Part shown: positions 34,480 to 43,514 of the stretch, in pieces
Layout of the letters: every line of letters starts with the position of its first letter
Numbering within the stretch: position 1 is the stretch's first letter
Source of the DNA: Pseudomonas palleroniana
GTDB lineage: Bacteria > Pseudomonadota > Gammaproteobacteria > Pseudomonadales > Pseudomonadaceae
DNA: 64,000 bases
Assembly (NCBI RefSeq): GCF_003031675.1
Contig: NZ_PYWX01000072.1
Coordinates: 1 to 64,000 of the forward strand
Reading direction: 5' to 3'
Notes under the pieces: generated by a model
Databases searched by the model: none
What the model saw: only the letters and a program-made list of their open reading frames with translations
Told to the model about the DNA's origin: nothing
Translations under genes and position numbers: made by a program

Positions 34480-35763
34480 TCAGGCAGCGAGTTTGCCGCT
34501 GGCGATGGCGGCTGAAGCAGCAACCATTGCGCGCAACAAGACTGCACAGCCTGCCGCCAGATCATCCGGGGCGGCGTTTTCGATTTCGTTGTGGCTGATG
34601 CCGCCTTCACACGGCACGAAGATCATCCCTGCCGGGCCGAGTTCAGCGACGAAAATCGCGTCGTGCCCTGCCCCGCTGACGATGTCCATGTTCGACAGGC
34701 CCAGGCCATTGGCCGCGTCGCGCACAGCTTTGACGCAGCCCTGGTCGAAATACAGCGGGGGGAAATCCGCCGTAGGCTCTATCTCGAAGCTCAGGCCATG
34801 CTTGGCACAGGTCTCATCGATGACCTTGCGCACTTGGGCGATCATCGAATCCAGTCGCGCCGGCTCCAGATGGCGGAAGTCCAGGGTCATGCGTACTTCA
34901 CCCGGAATGACGTTGCGCGAGCCAGGATAGGCTTGCAGGCAACCCACGGTTCCACACGCATGGGGCTGGTGCCCCAACGCCGCTGCATTCACCGCCGCCA
35001 CTACCGCTGCCGCGCCGACCAAAGCATCCTTGCGCAGGTGCATCGGCGTCGGTCCCGCATGGGCTTCAACGCCGCGCAGTTTCAGGTCGAACCACTTCTG
35101 CCCCAATGCCCCGAGCACCACACCGATGGTTTTTTTCTCGTCCTCGAGAATCGGCCCTTGCTCGATATGCGCCTCGAAATACGCGCCGACTTTGTGCCCG
35201 CTGACCGGACGCGTCCCCGCGTAGCCGATCGCATTCAACGCATCGCCCACGCTGACCCCCTCCGCATCGACCCTGGCCAGGGTATCGGCCAAGGTGAATT
35301 TCTCGGCGAACACCCCGGACCCCATCATGCACGGTGGAAAACGCGAGCCTTCTTCGTTGGTCCACACCACCACTTCCAACGGGGCCTCGGTTTCCAGCTT
35401 CAGGTCATTGAGCGTGCGCAGCACTTCCACGCCCGCCAGCACGCCAAAGCACCCGTCAAACTTGCCCCCGGTGGGCTGGGTGTCGATATGGCTGCCGGTC
35501 ATGACCGGTGGCAGGTTGGGATTGCGCCCGGGGCGGCGCGCGAAGATATTGCCGATGCCGTCGATGGTGACCGTGCAACCCGCCTCCTCGCACCACTGCA
35601 CGAACAGATCGCGGGCCTTGCGATCGAGGTCGGTCAGGGCCAGGCGGCATACGCCGCCCTTGGGCGTGGCGCCGAGCCTGGCCAGGTCCATCAGGGACTG
35701 CCACAAGCGGTCGCGGTTGATGTGCTGATGGGTGGATTGCAGAACGTCCATCACAGCGTTCAT
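34480..35763 (-). CDS. Zn-dependent N-carbamoyl-beta-alanine / carbamoyl-amino-acid amidohydrolase
   Basis: This 427-residue M20-like hydrolase of the hydantoinase/carbamoylase family has metal-site motifs MTGSHIDTQPTGGKFDGCFG, WTNEEGSRFPP, EAHIEQGP and the C-terminal GGISHNEIE. Next to dihydropyrimidinase and preTA it most likely hydrolyses N-carbamoyl-beta-alanine to beta-alanine, CO2 and ammonia, the last step of reductive uracil catabolism (PydC/HyuC role). Allantoate amidohydrolase is the main alternative, but no purine genes are nearby. The ATG at 35763 starts the family N-terminus; a longer frame runs through a REP. Confidence 0.88.
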   Translation of the reverse strand: MNAVMDVLQSTHQHINRDRLWQSLMDLARLGATPKGGVCRLALTDLDRKARDLFVQWCEEAGCTVTIDGIGNIFARRPGRNPNLPPVMTGSHIDTQPTGGKFDGCFGVLAGVEVLRTLNDLKLETEAPLEVVVWTNEEGSRFPPCMMGSGVFAEKFTLADTLARVDAEGVSVGDALNAIGYAGTRPVSGHKVGAYFEAHIEQGPILEDEKKTIGVVLGALGQKWFDLKLRGVEAHAGPTPMHLRKDALVGAAAVVAAVNAAALGHQPHACGTVGCLQAYPGSRNVIPGEVRMTLDFRHLEPARLDSMIAQVRKVIDETCAKHGLSFEIEPTADFPPLYFDQGCVKAVRDAANGLGLSNMDIVSGAGHDAIFVAELGPAGMIFVPCEGGISHNEIENAAPDDLAAGCAVLLRAMVAASAAIASGKLAA

Positions 35764-35830
35764 GGGGGATCTCCTCAGGCTACATTTCTTATGGGTTGAC
35801 CCGATTCCAGGCATGGAATGAGGCCAAAAA

Positions 35831-35854
35831 TGTGGGAGCGGGCTTGCCCCCACA
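35831..35854. repeat. Single REP element
   Basis: TGTGGGAGCGGGCTTGCCCC followed by CACA forms a small imperfect hairpin in the gap between the permease and carbamoylase genes. Confidence 0.7.
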
Positions 35855-35875
35855 TTTGAATTGCATTTCAACCTC

Positions 35876-37363
35876 TCACAACGAGGATTTGGCCGTGACC
35901 GGGCTGATGCCGCGCTTGGCATTCAGGCCGTAATACAACACACCGCCCAGTGCCGAACCGGTAAACCAGCCGTAGCTGTAGAACCAACTGAACGCGTCGC
36001 TGCCCAGCGACAGCAAGGTCAGCACCACCGGCACGCCGAAGGCGATAAAGCCACTCCAGTTCCACGCGGGGTAAATGTCGTCGCGGTACAGGCCGGCAAG
36101 GTCCAATTGCTGTTTGCGGGTGATGAAGTAGTCCACCACCATGATCCCGGCGATAGGCCCCAGCAGACTTGAATAGCCGAGCAACCAGTTGGAATAGACC
36201 GTCTCCAGGCTCACATCGGAAACAATCAGCCCGAGCTTTTTCAGCAACTCGTGGCCCATCAATGCCAGCCCCACCAAGCCAGTCAGGATCACGGCGGTGG
36301 TGCGGTTGATCAGCTTGGGCGCAATGTTCTGAAAGTCGTTGGTGGGCGAGACGATGTTCGCCGCCGTGTTGGTGGACAACGTCGCGATAATGATCAACGC
36401 CATGGCGATCGCCACCCACACCGGGCTCTGGATATGCCCGATCAGGCTCACCGGGTCGGACACGCTGACACCCACCAGCTTGACCGACGCGGCCGTCATG
36501 ATCACGCCGAGGGCGGCGAACAGGAACATGGTCAGCGGCAGGCCGAAAATCTGCCCCAGGATCTGGTCCTTCTGGCTCCTGGCGTAGCGGCTGAAGTCGG
36601 GAATATTCAGCGACAACGTGGCCCAGAAACCCACCATCGCAGTGAGCCCGGCCATGAAGTAACCGGTGAGGCTCGCGCCTTCAGGGCGCTTGGGTGGGAT
36701 GGCCATGAGCTCGCTGAGCGACACATTCGGCATCGCCCACACCAGCAGACCGATCCCCACCGCCACCAGCAACGGTGCCGACAGGGTTTCCAGGCGCTTG
36801 ATCGACTCGGCGCCACGCAATACCACCCACAGGTTCAGGGTCCAGAAGATCATGAAGCCGATCACTTCGCCAGTGCCGCCCAGGGACTTCCAGCCCTCGA
36901 AAATCGAGCCCAGGAACAGGTGGATCGCCAGCCCGCCAAACATCGTCTGGATCCCGAACCAACCGCACGCCACCAGCGCCCGGATCAGGCACGGCACATT
37001 GGAGCCGAGAATGCCAAAGGACGAACGCAACAACACCGGAAAGGGAATGCCGTACTTCGTGCCGGGAAACGCGTTAAGGGTCAGCGGGATCAGCACCACG
37101 ATATTGGCCAGCAAGATCGCCATCAGCGCCTCGCCCACCGTCAGCCCGAAGTAGGCCGTCAGTACCCCGCCCAGGGTGTAGGTCGGCACGCAGATCGACA
37201 TGCCGACCCACAGCGCGGTGATGTGCCATTTGTTCCAGGTGCGTTCATGCACCTTGGTCGGTGCCATGTCGTGGTTATAGCGAGGGCTGTCGAGGACGTC
37301 GGGGCCGGCGTCGAGTTCGTACAGGCCGTTGCGTTCAATGACTTGCGATCTGTTCTGTTGCAT
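35876..37363 (-). CDS. NCS1 family nucleobase (pyrimidine/hydantoin-type) permease
   Basis: This 495-residue inner-membrane symporter has about 12 helices and the NCS1 N-terminus (DLDS-like region, WNKWHITALWVGMSICVPTY, GGVLTAYFGLT). Further motifs are SSFGILGSNVPCLIRALVAC, GWFGIQT and NIPDFSRYARSQKDQILGQ. It probably imports uracil, thymine or dihydropyrimidines for the neighbouring pathway. The carbamoylase gene follows on the same strand. Cytosine or allantoin uptake cannot be excluded from sequence alone. Confidence 0.88.
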   Translation of the reverse strand: MQQNRSQVIERNGLYELDAGPDVLDSPRYNHDMAPTKVHERTWNKWHITALWVGMSICVPTYTLGGVLTAYFGLTVGEALMAILLANIVVLIPLTLNAFPGTKYGIPFPVLLRSSFGILGSNVPCLIRALVACGWFGIQTMFGGLAIHLFLGSIFEGWKSLGGTGEVIGFMIFWTLNLWVVLRGAESIKRLETLSAPLLVAVGIGLLVWAMPNVSLSELMAIPPKRPEGASLTGYFMAGLTAMVGFWATLSLNIPDFSRYARSQKDQILGQIFGLPLTMFLFAALGVIMTAASVKLVGVSVSDPVSLIGHIQSPVWVAIAMALIIIATLSTNTAANIVSPTNDFQNIAPKLINRTTAVILTGLVGLALMGHELLKKLGLIVSDVSLETVYSNWLLGYSSLLGPIAGIMVVDYFITRKQQLDLAGLYRDDIYPAWNWSGFIAFGVPVVLTLLSLGSDAFSWFYSYGWFTGSALGGVLYYGLNAKRGISPVTAKSSL

Positions 37364-37954
37364 GGCCGCTCCACGGTTTTTTCGAATTATTGTTGCTCAC
37401 CCAGGGTTTGAACCTGGGTGGCCGGAGTACCGCGTTAACAACATGACATCACGGGTCCGGCCAGCCGCCATTGCACTCAATAACCGTGCCGACCGCCCAC
37501 CTCGAACCCACACCGCTTATATAACGTACTGATGTTTATCAACTTTCCGATTGAGCCTCAGGCACTCGCCGCGCTACTCAGGCTAAATAACGTGGAAGTT
37601 GCCCGAACCGTCAGGACTCAATCTGGTGCAACACAATTATTTTTATTTACCGGCCCCGTCAAGAGGCATCTCTCAAGCATCTGATTTGCAATAAGAAATG
37701 TTGCTCAATTTAAGAACCTGTCAAGTGCGTCAAAATGGTGAGACATCGCTACATTTTGGTGATTTTTATTTTTTATCCTTATAAATCAATATATTAAAGA
37801 CGATATAAGCTTATAAAAAATCTTCTTGCCCAATCGAAAATCTCGGGCTAGTTTCTATTCCTGTCACCGATGACAAGAATTAAACGAGCATCGGCAAGCC
37901 GCATTACAACACTTAGAACTGGCACAAGCCGGTCAAGCCTGTGAGGAACTCGAC
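37364..37954. promoter_or_regulatory. Divergent promoter region of the pyrimidine catabolism genes
   Basis: This 591-bp gap separates the permease start (minus) from hydA (plus); its middle is strikingly AT-rich (about 37740-37840) compared with the flanks. An 8-bp inverted repeat CACCCAGG/CCTGGGTG with 7-nt loop lies at 37398-37420, about 35 bp before the permease start. A palindrome TGTCACCGATGACA lies at 37862-37875, about 80 bp before hydA. Both are candidate operators; the protein that binds is not shown. No gene is supported here. Confidence 0.5.
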
Positions 37955-39394
37955 ATGTCGCTGTTGATCCGTGGCGCCACCGTTATTACCCATGATGAAA
38001 GTTACCGCGCCGATGTTTTATGCACAGACGGTCTAATCCGGGCCATAGGGACTCAGCTGGATATTCCCGCCGGCACTGAAATACTCGACGGCAGCGGCCA
38101 ATACTTGATGCCTGGCGGCATCGACCCTCATACCCATATGCAACTGCCCTTCATGGGCACCGTGGCCAGCGAAGATTTTTTCACTGGCACGGCGGCGGGC
38201 CTGGCAGGGGGCACCACCTCGATCATCGACTTTGTGATTCCCAACCCCCAGCAGTCATTGCTTGAAGCCTTTCACCAGTGGCGCGGCTGGGCACAGAAGT
38301 CCGCGGCCGACTACGGTTTTCACGTGGCGATCACCTGGTGGAGCGAGCAGGTCCGCGAGGAAATGGCCGAACTGGTCAGCCATCACGGCATCAACAGCTT
38401 CAAGCACTTCATGGCCTACAAGAACGCGATCATGGCGGCCGATGACACGCTGGTCGCCAGCTTCGAACGCTGCCTGGAACTGGGCGCGGTGCCCACTGTG
38501 CATGCGGAAAACGGCGAACTGGTGTATCACCTGCAACGCAAGCTGATGGCCCAGGGCATCACCGGGCCGGAAGCACACCCGCTGTCGCGGCCGTCCCAGG
38601 TGGAGGGTGAAGCGGCCAGCCGCGCAATCCGTATCGCCGAGACCCTGGGCACGCCGTTGTACCTGGTGCACGTATCGACCCAGGAAGCCCTCGACGAAAT
38701 CACCTACGCCCGTGGCAAGGGCCAGCCGGTGTATGGCGAGGTCCTCGCCGGCCACCTGCTGCTGGACGACAGCGTCTACCAGCACCCCGACTGGCAAACC
38801 GCCGCCGGCTATGTGATGAGCCCGCCGTTCCGCCCACGCGGGCATCAGGAGGCGCTGTGGCGTGGGCTGCAATCGGGCAACCTGCACACCACCGCCACCG
38901 ACCATTGCTGCTTCTGCGCCGAACAAAAAGCCGCCGGCCGTGACGACTTCAGCAAGATCCCCAACGGCACCGCCGGTATCGAAGACCGCATGGCGCTGCT
39001 GTGGGATGAGGGCGTCAACAGCGGGCGCCTGTCGATGCAGGATTTCGTCGCGCTGACCTCCACCAACACCGCGAAGATCTTCAACCTCTACCCGCGCAAG
39101 GGCGCGATTCGGGTGGGTGCGGATGCCGACCTGGTGCTGTGGGACCCGCAGGGCACACGGACCATTTCCGCCAAGACCCACCACCAGAATGTCGACTTCA
39201 ACATCTTCGAAGGCAAGACCGTACGCGGTGTGCCGAGCCACACCATCAGCCAGGGCAAGCTGGTCTGGGCCGATGGCGACCTGCGCGCCGAACGCGGCGC
39301 CGGGCGGTATGTGGAGCGGCCGGCGTATCCGCCGGTGTTCGAGCAGTTGAGCAAACGGGCTGAGCATTCCAGGCCGGTGGCCGTGAACCGCTGA
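37955..39394 (+). CDS. hydA: Dihydropyrimidinase (D-hydantoinase)
   Basis: This 479-residue cyclic amidohydrolase opens dihydrouracil or dihydrothymine to N-carbamoyl-beta-amino acids. Metal ligands are visible in GGIDPHTHMQ (H59, H61), the carbamylated lysine in NSFKHFMAYK (K150), the histidine of VPTVHAENGE and of YLVHVST, and the aspartate in TTATDHCCF. Length matches the family. It begins a plus-strand unit continuing into preT and preA. A GAGGAAC ribosome site precedes ATG 37955. Confidence 0.95.
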   Translation: MSLLIRGATVITHDESYRADVLCTDGLIRAIGTQLDIPAGTEILDGSGQYLMPGGIDPHTHMQLPFMGTVASEDFFTGTAAGLAGGTTSIIDFVIPNPQQSLLEAFHQWRGWAQKSAADYGFHVAITWWSEQVREEMAELVSHHGINSFKHFMAYKNAIMAADDTLVASFERCLELGAVPTVHAENGELVYHLQRKLMAQGITGPEAHPLSRPSQVEGEAASRAIRIAETLGTPLYLVHVSTQEALDEITYARGKGQPVYGEVLAGHLLLDDSVYQHPDWQTAAGYVMSPPFRPRGHQEALWRGLQSGNLHTTATDHCCFCAEQKAAGRDDFSKIPNGTAGIEDRMALLWDEGVNSGRLSMQDFVALTSTNTAKIFNLYPRKGAIRVGADADLVLWDPQGTRTISAKTHHQNVDFNIFEGKTVRGVPSHTISQGKLVWADGDLRAERGAGRYVERPAYPPVFEQLSKRAEHSRPVAVNR

Positions 39395-39400
39395 GCGCGC

Positions 39401-39457
39401 ATTCGCGAGCAAGCCCGCTCCCACATTCGACTGTGGGAGGGGGCTTGCTCCCGATGA
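39401..39457. repeat. REP pair inside the hydA-preT gap
   Basis: Two inverted REP copies lie at 39401-39427 (GAGCAAGCCCGCTCCCACA) and 39431-39457 (TGTGGGAGGGGGCTTGCTCC), nearly back to back between hydA and preT. A transcript crossing it would form a stable hairpin. Confidence 0.8.
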
Positions 39458-39519
39458 GGCCAGTACAGGCAACAACAATGCCCGCCAGAGGCAACCCACA
39501 AAACCGTGAGGCCAACCCC

Positions 39520-40887
39520 GTGATCCAGACCCTGACCCACCTCCCCCACCCCCAAGAAGACGGCGCAACGCTGGCCAGCCATTTCAGCGACCTGGCGCCG
39601 CCCCTCAATCGCCGACAAGCCCAGCTGGAAGCCTCGCGTTGCCTGTATTGCTACGATGCGCCGTGCGTGAATGCGTGCCCCAGCGAGATCGATATCCCCT
39701 CGTTCATCCGCAATATCCACACCGATAACGTGCAGGGTGCGGCGCAGAAAATCCTCTCGGCCAACATCCTCGGCGGCAGTTGCGCCCGGGTGTGCCCCAC
39801 CGAGATCCTGTGCCAGCAAGCCTGCGTGCGTAACCACGCCGAGGAATGCGCCCCGGTGCTGATCGGCCTGTTGCAACGCTACGCGATCGACAATGCGCAC
39901 TTCAGCGAACACCCGTTCCAGCGCGCCGCGCCCACCGGCAAACGCATCGCGGTGGTCGGCGCCGGGCCTGCGGGGCTGGCCTGCGCCCATCGCGCCGCCT
40001 TGCACGGGCATGACGTGGTGATTTTCGAGGCGCGGGAAAAAGCCGGCGGGCTGAATGAATACGGCATCGCCAAATACAAGTTGGTGGATGACTTTGCGCA
40101 AAAGGAGTTGGATTTCCTGCTGCAGGTCGGCGGTATCGAGATTCGCCACGGCCAGCGCCTGGGCGATAACCTGACCTTGAGCGAGCTGCACCAGCAATTT
40201 GACGCGGTGTTCCTCGGCCTCGGCCTGGCCGCCAGCAAACAACTCGGTCTGCCCCACGAAGAGGCTCCCGGCCTGTTGGCCGCCACCGACTACATCCGCG
40301 AACTGCGCCAGGCCGAGGACCTCACCCAACTGCCCCTGGCCGATCGCTGCATCGTGCTCGGCGCCGGCAACACCGCCATCGACATGGCCGTGCAAATGGC
40401 CCGCCTGGGTGCCCGCGATGTGAACCTGGTGTACCGCCGTGGCCTGGCGGACATGGGCGCAACCCAGCATGAGCAGGACATCGCCAAGGCCAATCAGGTG
40501 CGCCTGCTGACCTGGGCCCAGCCCGAAGCCGTGCTGCTGGATGATCAAGGTCGTGTGCGCGGCATGCGCTTCCTGCGCACGCACATGGAAAACGGGCGTC
40601 TGCACGCGACCGGCGAAACCTTCGAATTGGCCGCCGACGCCATCTTCAAGGCCATCGGCCAGGGCTTCGACAACGCCGCCCTGCACGACCCGCTGGCCCA
40701 GCAACTGCACCGCGTCGGCGAGCGGATCTTCGTCGACGAGCAGTTGCGCACCAGTATTCCAGGCGTCTATGCCGGCGGCGATTGCGTCAGCCTCGGCCAG
40801 GACCTCACCGTGCAGGCGGTGCAACACGGCAAGCTGGCCGCCGAGGCCATGCACGCCCAACTCATGCTGAACGTGGAGGCTGCGTAA
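39520..40887 (+). CDS. preT: NAD-dependent dihydropyrimidine dehydrogenase subunit PreT
   Basis: PreT is the 455-residue flavin/iron-sulfur subunit that, with PreA, reduces uracil and thymine. N-terminal cluster-binding cysteines are in CLYCYDAPCVNACP and GSCARVCPTEILCQQACV. A GltD-like FAD/NAD module follows, with VVGAGPAGLACAH and VLGAGNTAIDMA. The GTG at 39520 is preferred because GTGAGG lies 8 nt upstream and length then matches the family. In-frame ATGs at 39433 and 39478 lie in REP sequence or lack a ribosome site. Its stop overlaps the preA start (TAATG). Confidence 0.92.
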   Translation: MIQTLTHLPHPQEDGATLASHFSDLAPPLNRRQAQLEASRCLYCYDAPCVNACPSEIDIPSFIRNIHTDNVQGAAQKILSANILGGSCARVCPTEILCQQACVRNHAEECAPVLIGLLQRYAIDNAHFSEHPFQRAAPTGKRIAVVGAGPAGLACAHRAALHGHDVVIFEAREKAGGLNEYGIAKYKLVDDFAQKELDFLLQVGGIEIRHGQRLGDNLTLSELHQQFDAVFLGLGLAASKQLGLPHEEAPGLLAATDYIRELRQAEDLTQLPLADRCIVLGAGNTAIDMAVQMARLGARDVNLVYRRGLADMGATQHEQDIAKANQVRLLTWAQPEAVLLDDQGRVRGMRFLRTHMENGRLHATGETFELAADAIFKAIGQGFDNAALHDPLAQQLHRVGERIFVDEQLRTSIPGVYAGGDCVSLGQDLTVQAVQHGKLAAEAMHAQLMLNVEAA

Positions 40888-42161
40888 TGGCCGATCTTTC
40901 GATTGTGTTCGCCGGTATCAAGGCTCCCAACCCCTTCTGGCTGGCCTCCGCACCGCCCACCGACAAAGCCTACAACGTGGTCCGCGCCTTCGAGGCCGGC
41001 TGGGGTGGCGTGGTGTGGAAAACCCTGGGGGAAGACCCGGCGGCGGTCAATGTGTCGTCACGCTACTCGGCCCACTACGGCGCCAATCGTGAAGTGCTGG
41101 GCATCAACAATATCGAGCTGATCACCGACCGCTCCCTGGAGATCAACCTGCGGGAAATCACCCAGGTCAAAAAGGACTGGCCGGACCGTGCGCTGATCGT
41201 GTCGCTGATGGTGCCCTGCGTCGAACAGTCGTGGAAAAACATCCTGCCCTTGGTGGAGGCCACCGGCTGCGACGGTATCGAGCTGAATTTCGGCTGCCCC
41301 CACGGCATGCCCGAACGCGGCATGGGCGCGGCGGTAGGCCAGGTGCCGGAGTATGTCGAGCAAGTCACGCGCTGGTGCAAGACGTACTGCTCGCTGCCGG
41401 TGATCGTCAAGCTCACGCCGAATATCACCGACATTCGTGTGGCGGCGCGGGCGGCCTATCGCGGCGGCGCGGACGCGGTCTCGCTGATCAACACCATCAA
41501 CTCCATCACCAGTGTGGACCTGGAACGCATGGTCGCCCTGCCGGTGGTCGGCACCCAGAGCACCCACGGCGGGTATTGCGGTTCGGCGGTCAAGCCGATT
41601 GCCTTGAACATGGTCGCGGAAATCGCCCGTGACCCGCAGACCCAGGGCCTGCCGATCTGCGGCATTGGTGGCATCGGCAACTGGCGCGATGCCGCCGAAT
41701 TCGTCGCGCTGGGGTGCGGCGCGGTCCAGGTGTGCACGGCGGCGATGTTGCATGGGTTTCGGATTGTGGACGAGATGAAGGATGGGCTGTCGCGTTGGAT
41801 GGACAGCCAGGGCTACACCAGCCTGCAGGATTTTTCCGGGCGGGCGGTGGGCAATACCACGGATTGGAAGTACCTGGACATCAATTACCAGGTCATCGCC
41901 AAGATCGATCAGGCGGCGTGTATCGGCTGCGGGCGTTGTCACATAGCCTGTGAAGACACCTCGCACCAGGCGATCGCGAGTGTGAAACAGGCGGATGGCA
42001 CGCATCAATACAGCGTGATCGATGATGAGTGCGTGGGCTGCAACCTGTGCCAGATCACCTGCCCGGTGGCGGATTGTATCGAGATGGTGCCGATGGAGAC
42101 GGGCAAGCCGTTTTTGAATTGGACGCAGGATCCACGCAACCCTTATCGGGAGGCGGTGTAG
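40887..42161 (+). CDS. preA: NAD-dependent dihydropyrimidine dehydrogenase subunit PreA
   Basis: PreA is the 424-residue catalytic FMN subunit, dihydroorotate dehydrogenase-like (ADLSIVFAGIKAPNPFWLAS, ELNFGCPHGMPERGMGAA, IVKLTPNITD, GIGGIGNWRDAAEF). A C-terminal 2x4Fe-4S ferredoxin domain has CIGCGRCHIAC and CVGCNLCQITCPV. Together with PreT it performs the first step of reductive pyrimidine breakdown. The ATG at 40887 overlaps the preT stop by 1 nt, so translation is coupled. A REP pair lies just downstream. Confidence 0.95.
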   Translation: MADLSIVFAGIKAPNPFWLASAPPTDKAYNVVRAFEAGWGGVVWKTLGEDPAAVNVSSRYSAHYGANREVLGINNIELITDRSLEINLREITQVKKDWPDRALIVSLMVPCVEQSWKNILPLVEATGCDGIELNFGCPHGMPERGMGAAVGQVPEYVEQVTRWCKTYCSLPVIVKLTPNITDIRVAARAAYRGGADAVSLINTINSITSVDLERMVALPVVGTQSTHGGYCGSAVKPIALNMVAEIARDPQTQGLPICGIGGIGNWRDAAEFVALGCGAVQVCTAAMLHGFRIVDEMKDGLSRWMDSQGYTSLQDFSGRAVGNTTDWKYLDINYQVIAKIDQAACIGCGRCHIACEDTSHQAIASVKQADGTHQYSVIDDECVGCNLCQITCPVADCIEMVPMETGKPFLNWTQDPRNPYREAV

Positions 42162-42171
42162 GGCTTCAGGC

Positions 42172-42259
42172 CGCTATCGGGAGCAAGCCCCCTCCCACAG
42201 TTGATTGCATGCCTCCAGGTGAATGCGGTCATTTGTGGGAGGGGGCTTGCTCCCGATGA
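42172..42259. repeat. REP pair (REPIN) between preA and the TetR gene
   Basis: Inverted copies CGGGAGCAAGCCCCCTCCCA (in 42172-42200) and TGGGAGGGGGCTTGCTCCCG (in 42234-42259) lie between convergent genes. They may serve as 3'-end hairpins for both transcripts. Confidence 0.9.
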
Positions 42260-42282
42260 GGCCACCACTCAAAACACAAACC

Positions 42283-42903
42283 TCAAGGCTCCAAGCCGAT
42301 CCCCCGCAAAATCACACTGGTCACCGTCTGAATGGCCTTCTCGAACTGCATGTCCGACAGCGGCTGGTGATCATTCAGAATCGTCACCTGATGATCAAAG
42401 TCCGCATAGTGCTGGGTCGATGCCCAGATCATATACAGCAGGCTCGACGGCTCCACCGGCAGGATTCGTTTGTCTTCCACCCATTGGCGAATTTTCGCTT
42501 CCTTCATCTTGGCCCAGTCGTACAGGCTTTCATCCAGCGCCTGGCCCAGGGTTGGCGCGCCGTGGATGATTTCGTTGGCCCAGACTTTCGACCCATAGGG
42601 CCGCGTGCGCGAGCGCTGCATCTTGGCGCGAATGTAGCTGCTCAACACCACACGCGGATCGTCGAAGGTTTCGAAGCTCAGGGCGTCCTGTTTCCAAACG
42701 TCCAGCAGGTCGAACAGCACCGCGCTGTAGAGCTCGCTCTTGGTGGTGAAGTAGTAATGCAGGTTGGAGCGCGGCAATTGCACTTCTTCGGCGATGTCGG
42801 CCATGGCGGTGCTGCCATAACCTTTCACCGCGAAGACTTTTTCCGCCGCCAACAGGATTTTTTCGACGTTGACTCGACGAATTCCGATCTTGTGATTGCC
42901 CAT
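42283..42903 (-). CDS. TetR-family regulator, RutR-like
   Basis: This 206-residue repressor has an N-terminal helix-turn-helix (KILLAAEKVFAVKGYGSTAM, ADIAEEVQLPRSNLHYYFTT; about 15-60) and a C-terminal domain of the RutR/YcdC type (WANEIIHGAPTL, LLYMIWASTQHYADF). RutR senses uracil and thymine, and the gene closes the pyrimidine module convergently. Control of hydA-preTA and the permease is therefore likely though not shown. The ATG at 42903 is chosen from domain position; the longer frame adds an unrelated leader. Confidence 0.85.
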   Translation of the reverse strand: MGNHKIGIRRVNVEKILLAAEKVFAVKGYGSTAMADIAEEVQLPRSNLHYYFTTKSELYSAVLFDLLDVWKQDALSFETFDDPRVVLSSYIRAKMQRSRTRPYGSKVWANEIIHGAPTLGQALDESLYDWAKMKEAKIRQWVEDKRILPVEPSSLLYMIWASTQHYADFDHQVTILNDHQPLSDMQFEKAIQTVTSVILRGIGLEP

Positions 42904-43046
42904 AAGGGCTCCCTGACAACAACATGGCCTCAAGACTACCATCGGCTCCAGGGCGCGGCGACACACCACAATGAAACTTCTGACGCGAACCTTTCCCCTG
43001 GAAAACGGATTGGTTAGCATCGCTCTCCCGATCAAGGACCCAGATC

Positions 43047-43514
43047 ATGACTATCCGACCTCGTGTCGCCACTGACGACCCCGTGCTCGGCGCACTGTGG
43101 GAACGCTCGGTACGCGCCACCCATGACTTCCTGCCAGAGGACGACATCCAACGTCTGCTACCCCTGGTGCGCGACACCTATTTGCCCATGCCTGCCCTGG
43201 ATGTGTGGGTGTATGAAGACGCGCAGGGTATCGCCGGTTTCATCGGCACCGGCGGGCATAACGTCGAGATGCTGTTTATCGAACCCGACCGCCGTGGCCA
43301 AGGCATCGGCCGGCAATTGCTCGACCACGCGCGTGCGCGCCATGACACCCTGACGGTAGACGTCAACGAACAAAACCCACAGGCCGTGGGGTTTTATCTG
43401 CACTATGGCTTCATCCAGGTCGCACGCTCGCCGCTGGATGGCGAAGGCAAACCCTTTCCCTTGTTACATATGGCTCTACCGACTTCCCCACCTGAAGGTA
43501 TCGAACAATGTTGA
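43047..43514 (+). CDS. GNAT family N-acetyltransferase (YjaB-like)
   Basis: This 155-residue acetyltransferase has the acetyl-CoA motif IEPDRRGQGIGRQLLDHA and the C-terminal QNPQAVGFYLHYGF. The N-terminal WERSVRATHDFLPEDDI is typical of the YjaB group. The acceptor is unknown. AAGGA lies upstream of ATG 43047. Its last codons overlap the copC start by 7 bp, so it is probably co-transcribed with copC-copD, although no functional link to copper is evident. Confidence 0.88.
   Translation: MTIRPRVATDDPVLGALWERSVRATHDFLPEDDIQRLLPLVRDTYLPMPALDVWVYEDAQGIAGFIGTGGHNVEMLFIEPDRRGQGIGRQLLDHARARHDTLTVDVNEQNPQAVGFYLHYGFIQVARSPLDGEGKPFPLLHMALPTSPPEGIEQC

Noticed and set aside
39088..40860. 590-codon minus-strand frame opposite hydA and preT
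   Set aside because: It crosses two real genes and a REP, and no family motif is visible.
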